This document shows positions 1 to 10,852 of a stretch of DNA of 64,000 bases, piece after piece (positions within the stretch are counted from its first letter, which is position 1; each line of letters begins with the position of its first letter). Position numbers and translations under genes: made by a program. Where the stretch lies: assembly GCA_963691815.1 (NCBI GenBank), contig OY829661.1:16988849-17052848 (forward strand). Reading direction: 5' to 3'. This DNA is from Echiichthys vipera (lineage: Eukaryota > Chordata > Actinopteri > Perciformes > Trachinidae). Under the pieces are notes generated by a model. The model had not been told where the DNA came from, did not search any database, and worked only from the letters and a program-made list of their open reading frames with translations.

Positions 1-193
1 GACGGGGACTAGAAAGTTATCGTATAACGAAACCATTTAACGCTAATTTAACAGTAAAGGTTACGTCTGTGGGATAATTACTCTGTTAACCTGTTTCTTT
101 GCTAGCATGAACACAGCACTGCTGTTGTGTTGCCTGATGTCAAGAATAGCTCGGTCCCAAACACACGGTAGTCTATCGTTTACGGTTAGCTAC

Positions 194-346
194 CTCGATG
201 TACTGCTCTTCATCGAGGACCTTTCTGTTCAGCCTCCCTTTCTGCTTCTCCTCGGGTTGTTGTTGTTGTAGTAGAGCCACTGCTGACACCGTCATAGGGA
301 CCAGAGTCCCGGACAGGGCTTTCCTCACGCTGGCGCTGCCCTCCAT
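194..346 (-). CDS. ess2: ESS2 (DGCR14) splicing factor, first coding exon (partial gene)
   Basis: This is the first coding exon of the nuclear protein ESS2/DGCR14, which associates with the spliceosomal C complex. The frame starts at ATG 346 (MEGSASVRKALSG) and runs 51 codons to the donor GAG|GTAGCT at 194/193. It ends in KVLDEEQYIE, which matches the VLDEEEYIE block that opens the conserved part of the human protein as I remember it. The low-complexity run of four glutamines and the basic stretch before that block also fit the variable N-terminus. The other exons lie beyond the left edge. In human 22q11 this gene is next to GSC2 and on the same strand, as here. Assignment rests mainly on the short conserved block plus synteny. 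Confidence 0.82.
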
Positions 347-595
347 TGAAGACCCTGATAGCCTCTTGTGCTAACGGCTAACGGCGATTCTTCCACGACA
401 AACACCGACTGAATCAAAACGGAAGGCGGGTTACGGACTTAAGAAACACTCTTTAAGTCTATAAAACATATATTATGAAAATAGACATTTAAAACTGTCT
501 GAACGTCACTAACTGTAACCAATAAGACAGCGAGTTTACTAGGTCGGCTAACTTCAGAACCTGCGTACAAACAACGCAGGACGTAATCTGACTCG

Positions 596-610
596 TTACG
601 TCACCGGAAG
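596..610 (-). promoter_or_regulatory. CRE + ETS-like element upstream of ESS2
   Basis: A TTACGTCA (CRE-like) motif is directly followed by CCGGAAG (ETS/GABP-like), about 250 bp upstream of the ESS2 start codon. This composite is typical of housekeeping promoters. That it drives ESS2 is inferred from position only. Confidence 0.4.
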
Positions 611-754
611 TTTACTGGCTCTCAGGAAATTTCCAGTATAAAAAAAAATCCAGTATAATAATGAATAAATTACAGTATAAGAAATAAAGACATTTGTCAA
701 GTGTCATCTTTAACATAATAATACATTCTTATGAATGAAAGGAGTCTGAGTTAA

Positions 755-1418
755 AGGTTGAATATGTAGAATCTTTATCAAAAGCTATATTTAAAAAAAA
801 TAATACACCCATGGGGCGTTTTGAGGGGTACAGAATGAAAGTATTGCTTTTCCATAAAAAAGTATATTTAGTCTCAGTTCATATTTAATTTTTTTTTACG
901 GGTTTGACAATGACTTTCAGTCACGTTCTGTTTACATTGTACCAGCCAATAGCGCAGGTTGCCAGGGTTGTCTGTTGTTGGGTGCAGCTACTGTAAGCTT
1001 GCACCGGGTGAAATGGAGTTTGCTAATCCTGCAGCTGCTTATTTGTCCCAGCAGATGAGTGACTGGAGACGGGCAAAAACTAGAATCAATATAGGCCAAG
1101 CATTCACTCCATGGACTGAGATAAAGGAGTTCAACGACATTAAAACACACGCCCAAATGGCTATGTTTCTCCTTGGTCGGTAAGCTAACTTTCATGTTTC
1201 CTTAGCTGTAACAGCTAATGGTAACTGTCAGCAATACATGTTTTTATGGTGTAATTTGCCAGAGGGGATGGGCAAAAAAGGCTCAAACAGACTCCTGTCT
1301 CCTGTAGGCTAATGGGCCGGGTCTGACCAACCTGGCAACCCCAGTGCTTTCAATTATATTTTGTTGTTGCGACTACAATTTTGAGACACAAGATGGCAGT
1401 GTTCTGCTCATTCTCCAG
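755..1418 (+). repeat. Interspersed repeat family B, copy 1, with short open frame
   Basis: About 660 bp that recurs, diverged, at 17966-18625. Both copies begin directly after TTAA with AAGGTTGAATATGTAGAAT. Inside, an ATG-initiated open frame (1013-1183, 56 codons) encodes MEFANPAAAYLSQQ...DWRRAK...PW.EIKEF...THAQMAMFLLGR and ends in TCG|GTAAGC, which resembles a splice donor. The same frame is open in the second copy. A matching 3' inverted end was not found. The structure suggests a transposon-derived or gene-derived exon carried by a DNA element; the family name is unknown to me. Confidence 0.75.
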
Positions 1419-2263
1419 ACCTTATTTGTATTTGATTGTTTTTTTTTTTATGTGCTTGTTTGTATTTTTACTTTTTTGTAATTATTTTATCTGAATATTA
1501 TTTTACATCTTAATGTCATAAATATGTGTTTATTTCCCATGCTTTTAATATTATATGTAAAGCACTTTGAGATAAACATAGATACACCTTAAGATAAAAA
1601 GTTGCAGATTCATAATATTTTTGTTCAAAGGGCTTCCGTGTTTAGGTCCTATCTATTCTGTATAAAGACTATAAAGCAATACCCAGAGGTTTCACTCTGA
1701 TCCCTGTTATCTGTCCACATCAGCTACAGAATAAATACTTGACCCACTCTCCTGAGCCCCCAGACAGACAATCAGTGATTTAAACCGACCAATTGTTATG
1801 GAGATCGGTGACATGAAAGTTGTTGTTTTTTTAGCTAAAAAGAGAAAAATGTTTAAATCATTTCAATTCAAACATATTCGGTCATGTCAGCTTTTAAATG
1901 TGTATGACGCTTCAACTTGGATGTATTTATATATATAAAAAAAGTTCCTCCATTTCTCTCAAAACAACTTTATTTATTATTTATTCACAACCAGTGCAAA
2001 GTATAGTTATCCATTTACAGATTCAAGATTTCACTTGCAGGATTAGTATTAGAAATACTGCACGTCCTTCCATCATGCACCAATCAGATCCACAAATAGA
2101 AAAACCTTCACATGATTTAACTGACACACAAAGTTTGCCTTTTTTCTGGAGAAAAATAACATTTGGTCTGGCTTTTATATTTGATAACAATAGAGATAAA
2201 AAAAAGTGTATGTCTGTAACTCAAGCTCACATACATATGGTCCATTTGTACAGTAAAAAAGAG
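1419..2263. other. Intergenic: GSC2 3' UTR and AT-rich DNA
   Basis: No coding exon seen. The part near GSC2 is its likely 3' UTR. A run of TTTATT motifs at 1969-1985 (AATAAA on the minus strand) would place its polyadenylation site about 300 bp after the stop codon. The remainder is AT-rich without recognisable structure. Confidence 0.5.
1969..1974 (-). terminator. Putative GSC2 polyadenylation signal (AATAAA)
   Basis: AATAAA on the minus strand, repeated in tandem through about 1985, roughly 290 nt downstream of the GSC2 stop codon. Confidence 0.45.
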
Positions 2264-3217
2264 TTAGTTTTCTGTGTTTCCCACACTAAATGATAGTCTT
2301 TTCTGACGCCGCCACTTTGCTCTTCGGTTTTTAAACCAAACCTACCAGCAGAAAAACACTTGTGTTATTTCGTTGTCATTTTTATGTTCCATGACCTACT
2401 GCACTTACATTATTTGGAACATTTACATTTAAATAAACAAGTAGAACAGCACTGGACGTAATTATCAACGCAGACATATAGTAAGAACAGAACAAACTGA
2501 CCAGAGCTTAGGTGAAATCCAGTGCAATCATATCAATGCTCAAATACAATACAGCACTCAGTTGGAGCTGTCTGAAATCCAACCGTGTATCACTGTTACA
2601 ACAGGACCATTATTTGTTGAAAGGCTGAATGTGTGTCTTACCTCTACTCTCTCCTCCCTTAAGTGAGTGTGCTGTGCTAGTTTCTCCCTTGTGGTCACAT
2701 CTGGATACTGGTTCTGCAGGAATAGCTCCTCCAGTGCCTCCAGCTGCTCCTCTGTGAAAATAGTGCGGTGACGTCTGGTTCGCTTCTGCACCTGACTGGG
2801 TGACTGCTCCTCCCTGTGAGCTTCTCCCAGCCTGCATGGGTCTGCGAGCATCGTCGGGGGCCATCTGTACTGACACGCTGCAGGGAGGAGATCTGATTTT
2901 AGGTTAGGGAGCAGACTAAACATTACTGAGGTCAAAACCGCTTTAAAAACATGTCAGCAGGTCTTACCTTCATGAATGAAATCAGTCTGGTATATGTCTC
3001 CACAGTGGGAGCAGTAGCAGCAGCACAGGCAGGCATGATGAACAGCCTCTACCTGGCCTCCAACAGGACTCAGTGCCTTCTCCTTTAGTCCAGCACCACT
3101 TGCTCGACATGATCGTCTGTCTTCATTAGTGTTTGGATATTTGCTCAGTATATTTTCAATAGTGAAAGGAAACTTTTGTCTCTCCATGTGGATCAGCCCA
3201 TCCATCTCCAAAGACAT
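2264..3217 (-). CDS. gsc2: GSC2 goosecoid-like paired-type homeodomain transcription factor
   Basis: Three exons, 187 codons before the stop: 3217-2968, 2877-2642 and 2341-2264, all bounded by GT-AG sites and in phase (1, 0). Exon 1 carries an eh1-type Groucho-binding motif (FTIENIL, residues 18-24) and a Cys-rich segment with CSHCGDI, both goosecoid hallmarks. Exon 2 has most of the homeodomain (about residues 117-176: RRHRTIFTEEQLEALEELF, YPDVTTREKLA). Exon 3 completes helix 3 as VWFKNRRAKWRRQKR; lysine at homeodomain position 50 predicts bicoid-type TAATCC binding. The wording LFLQNQYPDV is closer to GSC2 than GSC as I recall them. The protein ends 11 residues after the homeodomain basic run. 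Expected role: nuclear repressor in development. The adjacent ESS2 supports GSC2 rather than GSC. Confidence 0.93.
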
Positions 3218-6200
3218 TCCAATACGCAGTGATGATCACAGGATACTGACACACAGCACTTTGACGGTTGGGGCTCAGCTGCTCTTGTGCTTCTCCTCTC
3301 TCTACAACAGTGTTTCAGGCCCTTATAGTGAAATTGGGAGGCAAAAAAAAAGCCAAAACTATAATCCCCCTGTGGACCAGACACATAAAACGGTTGAAAC
3401 TTAATTCCTAGCTAATCTGGGCAGTTTTGTGAAGAGGTTAGGGAGGACGGCAGATTCAGTTAATCTTGCCTCATTCCTTTCTCCGAAAGAAATCAGATTT
3501 CACTGCATAAAATGAGAAGTGGAGAGCTTCTAAGATCCTTATTGTTAAGGTGTTAGAGAAAAGGGGATTGCTTGGTATTAGAAACCTGGATTTAAAGATG
3601 AACTTTTTTTTTTTTTTGCTGTGGCCAGACCCTTGTGTTATGCTGAATTTGAGGATTAGCTCTTAAATGTATTTCATAATGTCACTTTCCTTTTTAGCTT
3701 TATCAACGATTGATCTTGTGCAAATTAGTAGATATGTTCAGTAAATTACACAAGTTGATGCTGCACTGACAACAACAATGCATACTAATTACACACTCTG
3801 CAGTTGAATGAATGAGTCATCTTGCTAGTTACGTGTGCCTGTGACACTAATAGATTTGTACGTATTACTCAATGCAGATAAACACGAAGGGTAAAAATGT
3901 AAACGTTGTCCCTCCATGTGGTTTGTATTCACAATCATGCATCATGTGTCTTATCTGTGTGGTGCAGTCTTTCAGTCTCACTTCTCTGACAATGTGCGCA
4001 GCTGAGGTAAAGCTATTACAGGTTAAATTCATCCCCTCAACAAATCCTGTGATTTCATACAAGGCAATACACCTTTTTTTCCCCCCGAGAGAATTAATGG
4101 ATTTCTACAATCTGTCTAAAGCTCCTTTTTATAAGGGCTTTGGAAAACAGATAACAATAAACACCATCCCATCCTTTTCATTTGGGTTTAATAGCGTTTT
4201 GATTGTTGATGTATAGTTTGCGGAGCATGTGGGATCGCTATCTAGCAGTTATTGTGGTTCTCAATAGAAGGAATTGTACCACATCCGCATTAGTTCAAAC
4301 AGTTCAAAATTCATTACTGGGGATTAGAATGATAAAGGTTCATTTTGTTGCTGTAAGAGCAATATTTGGTACAAGAGGTAAAGTAATGAAAAGTCACCGC
4401 CGCCCACATGGACGGTTCAGTTTTTCTCGATATGTAAGGAGCTTGGATGGCTCTCTTCGATTTCAAGTGATTTTCACCTGTAATCAACAATAAAAACTTT
4501 TTCCACTGAACATTATTTGTGGTGCATGTGGTTCTAGTCAACACCAAACAACTTTACAAGGCCCACTTAATAAACAACCTGAAGTGACATGTAATGGATA
4601 ATACTGGACTTTTAACTCTCACTCTCCAGAAGCAATGACAAAACACCACATCAAGTATGGAAACTCCTTTTTAGCACCACTTTCTATAAAGAACCACATT
4701 TATAATGCATTATAAGGGCATTTATAGTTCATTATAATGCCTTAATGCTTAATGACTACACATTAACAAACATGCTTTGCATCCTTACTGCCACAGTAAG
4801 GATGCATATGCTATAATATTCTATGCTGTATTATACCATTATCATTGTATGTGTTAAATTAAGTTAAGTACATATTGATGCATCTATAATAATGTATGCT
4901 TTATCGTAACGTTTCATTGTTGGTGGTAAATAAAGTTTAACGTATTTTCATGCATTTAAAAAAAACTATGCTGCATCTTTTCATATTATGAGTCCTACAT
5001 TTGTGTATAGGTGAGTATAGCTAATAATAATATAATCATATATATAATAATCACCATCAGCAAACCTTGAGTTCACAGTAATTAAGAGACACTTGAAGTT
5101 CTAATTCATAAGTCATATCTATAATGTTTTATGACTGTTACTGCATCAGAAACGATATGTGTGTTAATGAGTGTCATGATTATAGTATTATAAATGCATT
5201 ACAATTCACTACGAATGCCCCCATAATACACTAGATGTGGTCTTTATAGAAAGTGTTACCAAAAAGAGTAATTGCTGCTCTGCCTTATCGTGATGTGATG
5301 CTGCATTTTGAAGACATTTCTGGGAAAATATTACATGGTTATTATGCAGGATTGCAATGGAAACATGAATTAAAGAAAGACAAAAAAGCAAACCAGCATT
5401 GTTCAGACAGGTGACACAGGATTACAAACACACCACACGCTGACTGATGATAGATGAGCAGAGAACCCCACATGGCGTCAGACTATTCCCGGGTGATAAA
5501 AGCTCAGCGTCTCTGTTCACTGCTGGACCGGGTCCCAAAACCCCCTAAGGACTCAGTGATTGCAGCTGTGTGACCAGGAAATGCAGAGGATCAGCCTTCC
5601 TCTCTGATGTTTTCCAGACTTGCTTGTGCATGGTAACTAGTGAAGGCTCAGAAAGCACTTGTCAGAAAGTGATACCCAGGGGACCAGGGAGGAATCAAGG
5701 AAACCAGCGTGTGGCTGCAGAAACCCCACATCAAATAGCTGTGTAAATAAATAGTTGTGTTTATCTCTTTCTTTTCTCATATCATTAACCTAGAATGAAA
5801 ATGTAAGGAAATCGTGTGGATTCTTTCTTTTACATTTTTTAAAACCATTTTTGTGCTTGCTGTAATTACTTTACCCATCACTTTCTGATAAACTATGAAC
5901 AGTTACCTTTGAGAAGAGAGTGGGGCCATAACACTTATCAACAGGTTTCAACAACAAACAAACAAAGGGGCTGTAATGTATTCATGGTGACCCCAGAGAT
6001 TAATGTTAGGACCCCAGGGTGCTACCTGAAATGACCCCTGCCCTGAATGTTTGGATACACTAACAAGGGGCAGTAATAACGGAGGCCAGTGCAGAGTAGT
6101 GCGCCCCCCTGTGACAAAAGACTACAATGCCCACCACCGTCGAACAGCAGAGCGACACAGCGCGGCAGGCAGCTCGCGATAACTGGCGTCGGTGCTGCAG

Positions 6201-6270
6201 CTGGGCGGAAAAGGCGGGAGAAGACTGTGGTGCCGCTTCCGCGTCCGCGCAGACATAACGCTAGGGCAAA
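3218..6270. other. Intergenic: GSC2 upstream DNA, MITE and MADF-gene promoter
   Basis: No exon recognised between GSC2 and the MADF gene. It holds an inverted-repeat element (4672-5263) and unremarkable AT-rich DNA. From about 6080 the sequence turns GC- and CpG-rich and contains a CTTCCG (ETS-like) site near 6237, so the MADF-gene promoter and 5' UTR are probably there. Confidence 0.5.
4672..5263. repeat. MITE-like element with ~27-bp terminal inverted repeats
   Basis: The left end has ACTTTCTATAAAGAACCACAT. The right end is its reverse complement with one base less (ATGTGGTCTTTATAGAAAGT followed by GTTACC). The interior is rich in TTATAATGCATTATAA-type palindromes and has no coding capacity. 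This end sequence (GGTAACACTTT...) is common in fish non-autonomous DNA elements. Confidence 0.6.
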
Positions 6271-9200
6271 ATGGACGATAAGTTAATATTGGCTGTATTT
6301 AATCACCCAGAGCTGTACAATGTCACTTTGCCGAATTACCGCTGCACGGAAAGTCGAGTAAACGCCTGGAGAAGCATAAGTGTCGTTCTGGGTCTCCCAT
6401 GTGAGTATTTGGATTGTTTTGTTGTTTATCACAACTTTTACTGTCAGTTATTATTTCCTCCGCATATGTTGTCGTGGAGGAAATAACTGCACTGTAAATC
6501 ATGAGGTGTTCATGGGAGATATAGGTATTTCACGTATGTCTTGACAGGCAATTTGAGCTTTTTGTGTGGTTGTTATCCGCGCGAGTACAGTCCGGTGGAG
6601 CAGATGCAGCTGCGCGCACCGTGCTAGCGGTATAGCAGGCGCGGCTCGCACGCTGTAGGCCGCGCTGCATCGAACGGCACGGACCGGCTCTGCCTCCCTC
6701 CGCACCGCAAGCCGCGTCCGACACGGCGCAGCGGTGGAGGAGGAGGAGGAGGAAACACGCTCAGCAGCGTCACGGACTCGGCTGTATTTACCGAGCCGCG
6801 CGCTCTTCGTCTCGTTGAACGACGCGAGTGCCATGTGAAGTGAAACCGCGTGGAAGTCCCGCGGCAGCACCACGACAGTACGTTGGATGAACATGTCAGG
6901 GGGAGACAGAGGCGCCCAGACTGACATATGATGAGGTGCACGGAGGCATGGTCAATGAGGGGGCGGCATGCAACACGAATGAACGACCAATGACCAAAAT
7001 AAATAGAAAAACACTCAGACCTCCGCCGAGGCCCTGTCCTTTTATCGCAACGTTAACGAAAGTAAAAAAATGTTTATGGCCAGTAGTTTTTCTGTAATCT
7101 GTGTTATACAATCTCACACCAACAACACAATCACCACCCTGTTGGAGGTAATTAGCCTCTTTATGAAACTTTTCCAAATATCTATAGTCTTATTAAAGCA
7201 GTCTAACTTACTTCAGTTTCTACTTGGATACAATTATGTTTTTCTATACATACATGCCCGTGGGTAAAACATGACCCCCTCCCCCACATAAAATGTCTCA
7301 AGTTATTCAAAAATGAACAAATGTATTTTCAAACTTCTTATTCACATCTAAAAAGAAATGATTGAAATGGTGGAAAAATATTGTCTGGCAAACTTTGAGA
7401 TTACAATGCAAATGAACGGGTAGTTTCTTACACACATGCTGATGATCAGCAGGCTTTAAAAAAAAAGGGCTTCATATTTTGATATTCATCCATAGCCATT
7501 AATCATGCATAAAGTAGTCCCACACATCACTTCATGCCTGAGACCCTTAAAATGATGATTTACTAATAAAACAGTTATGTAAGCAGCGATACACTGTTGG
7601 CTGTTTAGGACAAATACACAAGATAAGTAAGCACAGTAAGTGCTCTACGAAGTTATGATTTATGGTGCCATGGTAGGAGTTAAAAAAAAAAAATCACTTT
7701 TGTACCTTGTACACCTGTACCCCAGAGTATAATCAACACTAGAGATGAAATGAGCAGCTGATAAATTAGTTCACAGAAGAATTATGATAATCTGCTCATA
7801 ATTTCATCTATTTGCAAGGCAGAACACAAAACACTGTTTCGTTCCAACTTCTCAGTTGTGAGGGTTTGCAGCTTTTGTTCATCTTATTGTATTATCTATA
7901 TCTCATCTATATTGTATATTACATTTACTATATTTTGGGGTTTTGGACTAAAATGAACAATCAAATTATGTCATCGTGGACACGAACGTAATGGCCAGCA
8001 TTTTTCACTCTTTTTCTGACATTTTATAGACAAAACAATTAATCTGTTCAATCCATAACAATAATGGTTAGTTGTAGCAACATCAACACCTGACAGTCTC
8101 AAAAATGATTTCTTGATCCTTACACTGGCCTGAAGGTGACGGCCTAAAGAAGCGAGCTTGTGGTCGGACGACTGCCGGTTCAATCCCAGGCGGGATGGCA
8201 GGACAAATCTGGGTGAGGAAAGTGCCCCTCCCCCTTGTGCAAGGCCCTTAACCCCCAACAGTGTGGCCAGCAGGTCAGTGGCCAGCGGTTGTACTGGGCA
8301 GCTTCCAGGTGTGAATATGTAACTACCGAAACTGAAAGAAAGACAGCATTGTACTCCCCTGAATACATAAAGATAGAAAAACTAAAGTTCACAAGGGGAA
8401 CAATGGAAGTGCTATTTGAATTGGAAACTTTCCATTGTAAATAAAGTCAATTTATAATTTACGTATACAACATATGTAAAGCTACAGCTGTTATTTTGCC
8501 CTTCCTGCTGAAACGTATCCTAGAACAGCTAGAAAGCCTCCTTCAGTCTGTATGTATTTAATACTGAGCAGAAATGTGTCTAGTGATCACAAACATGCCT
8601 TAAACCGAGCGAGGGTCCTTGAGACTTTTGTAAGAACAGAAAGCCAGCACACATTTGAACCCAAAGACCAAATCTGAAGACCTCTATTACAGTCCATCAT
8701 ATATAAAAAATTTTAACTGTAATATTTTCAAAACAAGGCAATGTGGTCAATTTATTATCATATGCAGTTCTAATGGCCGTCCTGGTAGCTTCATTGTTCA
8801 ATATAATTTGAACTCATACCTGTGCATTGAATTTTGAGAAGATTTCTTGATCCTTACACTCTGACATTTTACTTTTCCAGCTGAGGAGTGTAAAAGAAAA
8901 TGGAAGAACATGAGAGACAGGTACTTGAAGGAGGTGCGACTGGAGGTCAAAAGCAAGAAGCAAGGAGAGATTGTGCAAAGTAGATGGAAATATAGACAAC
9001 TTATGAATTTCATAGCACCCTTCACTGGATCAAGAAGTGGAGAGGCAGACATGTGCGGCAACAATGACGATGATCAGGACAATCCTGACAACGAATCAGG
9101 CGGCGCCGAGGGAGAAACCACACTGTTGGATGCAGTAAAGACACCACAGTCCGGCATGAAGGTCCCTGTGACTCAATCTGACCTCAAGACCCAGGTAGCA

Positions 9201-9593
9201 TTTGTGACGCAGCTGCCTTCAGTGACTCAAGACACACAGATGGCCCAGCTGGCTGTTCTGGCTAAGACGCCTTCAAGTTCACAGATCACCCCCATCAGCA
9301 AAAGTGGACGGAAACGACGCCTGATGCAGGAGTCACTTTCACTGTCTTCTTCACAAAGAACACCGTCTCCTACAAAGTGGCTGGTCAAAGACAATGGCAC
9401 TTCATTTCCCAACAGGCCACGGGATGAGGACGAACTGTTCCTTCTGAGCTTTGTCCCCGCTCTGAAGCGACTTGCTCCACAGAAAAGGTGCGAGACAAAA
9501 ATAAAGATCCAGCAGATTATGTACGATGCAGAGTTTAGCGCTGCACAGCCAGGGTCTCAGGACAGACAGCCGGAGCCAGCAACAGAGGACTAG
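6271..9593 (+). CDS. MADF-BESS domain protein (putative DNA-binding transcription regulator)
   Basis: Two exons: 6271-6400 (donor CCCAT|GTGAGT) and 8881-9593 (acceptor TTTTCCAG), 843 bp together, encoding 280 residues. The start MDDKLILAVFNHPELYN is the usual opening of a MADF domain, which runs to about residue 90: NAWRSISVVLGLPSEECKRKWKNMRDRY with the conserved tryptophans, then KSRWKYRQLMNFI in variant form. The middle (90-225) is acidic, then Ser/Thr/Pro-rich with a basic SGRKRRL patch. Near 225-263 a BESS motif follows (DEDELFLLSFVPALKRL, KIKIQQIMYDAEF), used for protein-protein contacts. Family members are Myb/SANT-like nuclear factors, many of which descend from Harbinger-type transposon proteins; I cannot assign an ortholog. 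The intron contains a retroposon immediately before the acceptor. Confidence 0.9.
6401..8106 (+). other. Intron of the MADF gene: CpG-rich start and AT-rich remainder
   Basis: The first 500 bp include a strongly CpG-rich stretch (about 6570-6900) that extends the promoter CpG island into the intron. The open frames seen there on the minus strand are composition artefacts. The remainder is AT-rich. A short repeat-like stretch near 7740-7960 resembles diverged DNA-element remnants. Confidence 0.45.
8127..8840 (+). mobile_element. Retroposed insertion with tRNA-derived SINE head, 20-bp target duplication
   Basis: The 714-bp block is flanked by perfect 20-bp direct repeats (8107-8126 and 8841-8860, GATTTCTTGATCCTTACACT), the signature of target-primed retroposition. 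Just inside the left end is a tRNA-like head with a B-box match GGTTCAATCCC (8177-8187). It is followed by a segment typical of fish SINEs (GGTGAGGAAAGTGCCC, AAGGCCCTTAACCCCC). At 714 bp it is longer than a usual SINE, so the right half may be a LINE-derived tail or a passenger. The right duplication lies 20 bp before the MADF-gene acceptor. Confidence 0.8.
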
Positions 9594-9736
9594 GCCAAAC
9601 GGACTATTTTTATACTTTATCCTGCTTTCTAAAAACCTCTTTCCCAAAATGACCAAAATTCCTAATTTCTTTTTGTTTATACAACACAAAGTGGTCGACT
9701 CTGAAGTACATCCTTTTTCGATGTGAAATAATTAAC

Positions 9737-9742
9737 AATAAA
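9737..9742 (+). terminator. Putative polyadenylation signal of the MADF gene
   Basis: AATAAA 144 nt after the TAG stop codon. Confidence 0.55.
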
Positions 9743-9785
9743 TAACTAAACATACTACTTTTGATCAAGTTGTATGATTAACATC

Positions 9786-9791
9786 TTTATT
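9786..9791 (-). terminator. Putative RNF185 polyadenylation signal
   Basis: AATAAA on the minus strand about 1.06 kb downstream of the RNF185 stop codon and only 44 bp from the signal of the converging gene. Other minus-strand signals (near 10674) could also be used. Confidence 0.4.
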
Positions 9792-10852
9792 TACAAAGCT
9801 TTACTGTCAATAGAGTGAATTCACATTTAGAAAAGTGGTTTCAGGTTCAACCTGCCATTCTTCATTTCAGTAATAATTCTGTATTAATTAATTACAGTAT
9901 TTTACATTTAATTACAGTGACAGAGCACAGTGGAGAGGAACACTGTTTCATAAATTAATATTTCAACTGCTTACATGCATCAACATTTTTTTAAATGCAT
10001 CTAAAATAAAGAGAATGTCTAACATTTTGATTCCACAAAAGTGTATAATTGTGTTCATTTTTTGCAGATGCGATGCACGATTTGTAACATCAGGTACAGC
10101 TAGATAAAAACAAAAACAACACTCTTCGTCTCTTACTGAACACTTGAGTAGAACAGAGCCCTTGCTTATGTTATCTGTAACACCTGTGTTTTTTCTGACC
10201 AATAAAAGTCAGAGAAGGGCCAACTGACTAAAATTAATTTCCATTAATGTTGCCCTTTAAGGTTTATAGGGATGAAGTAGGGTAAAATATAAACCGAAAG
10301 GAAATTACCATACACAACATATGGGATTGCAAGTGTGAATGAAAATCCAAGTTAATGAGTAAAGAACACTGGTGGTCTTATTTTGTTATCTTTAAATACA
10401 GTAAAACAAACAAACAAAAAAAGCACAGAGATTGAGCTCTTCCACTTTCTGGACAACCTCCTGTATGTGTCCGATTTGAAAAAACAGAGAAACAGACAGA
10501 AATGTATCAAAGCAAAGTTTGACGCCGTTAGCTGATACAGTTTGAGTGACGGAAATATAATGTAGACTCTTGTTGTGCTGCTTTGCAAAGCAACTGTGTT
10601 AATAAATTAAAACATTAGGCAACAGGTTATGTGGTTCACCTTGAAAGTCGTTATCCTGGAATTAACGCATATCTTTATTTTGGGGGAAAAACTGAGTCAC
10701 TCATATCTCACATGGCTTTGTGTCAAGGAGAGAAAAAAAATAATATAGAAAAGGATGAAGAATCACATTGGTGCAAACAGTGATGATGTGCCATAATCTC
10801 ACATCTCTGTCAAATCCTTTGGGTTAGCCCAAGATGTTGTCTTTCTGTACGT

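Larger units (their letters stand above)
9594..10852. other. Shared 3' region of the MADF gene and RNF185
   Basis: Convergent 3' UTRs. Polyadenylation signals face each other at 9737-9742 (+) and 9786-9791 (-). From 9800 to 10852 is the probable RNF185 3' UTR, AT-rich and without coding features. Confidence 0.5.

Noticed and set aside
6499..6941. Open frames of 105-142 codons on the minus strand
   Set aside because: They fall in CpG-island sequence of the MADF-gene intron, overlap each other in different frames and resemble no protein.
8138..8215. A possible functional tRNA gene
   Set aside because: Only the B box is good; the acceptor stem and A box are degenerate and the segment sits at the head of a retroposed unit.
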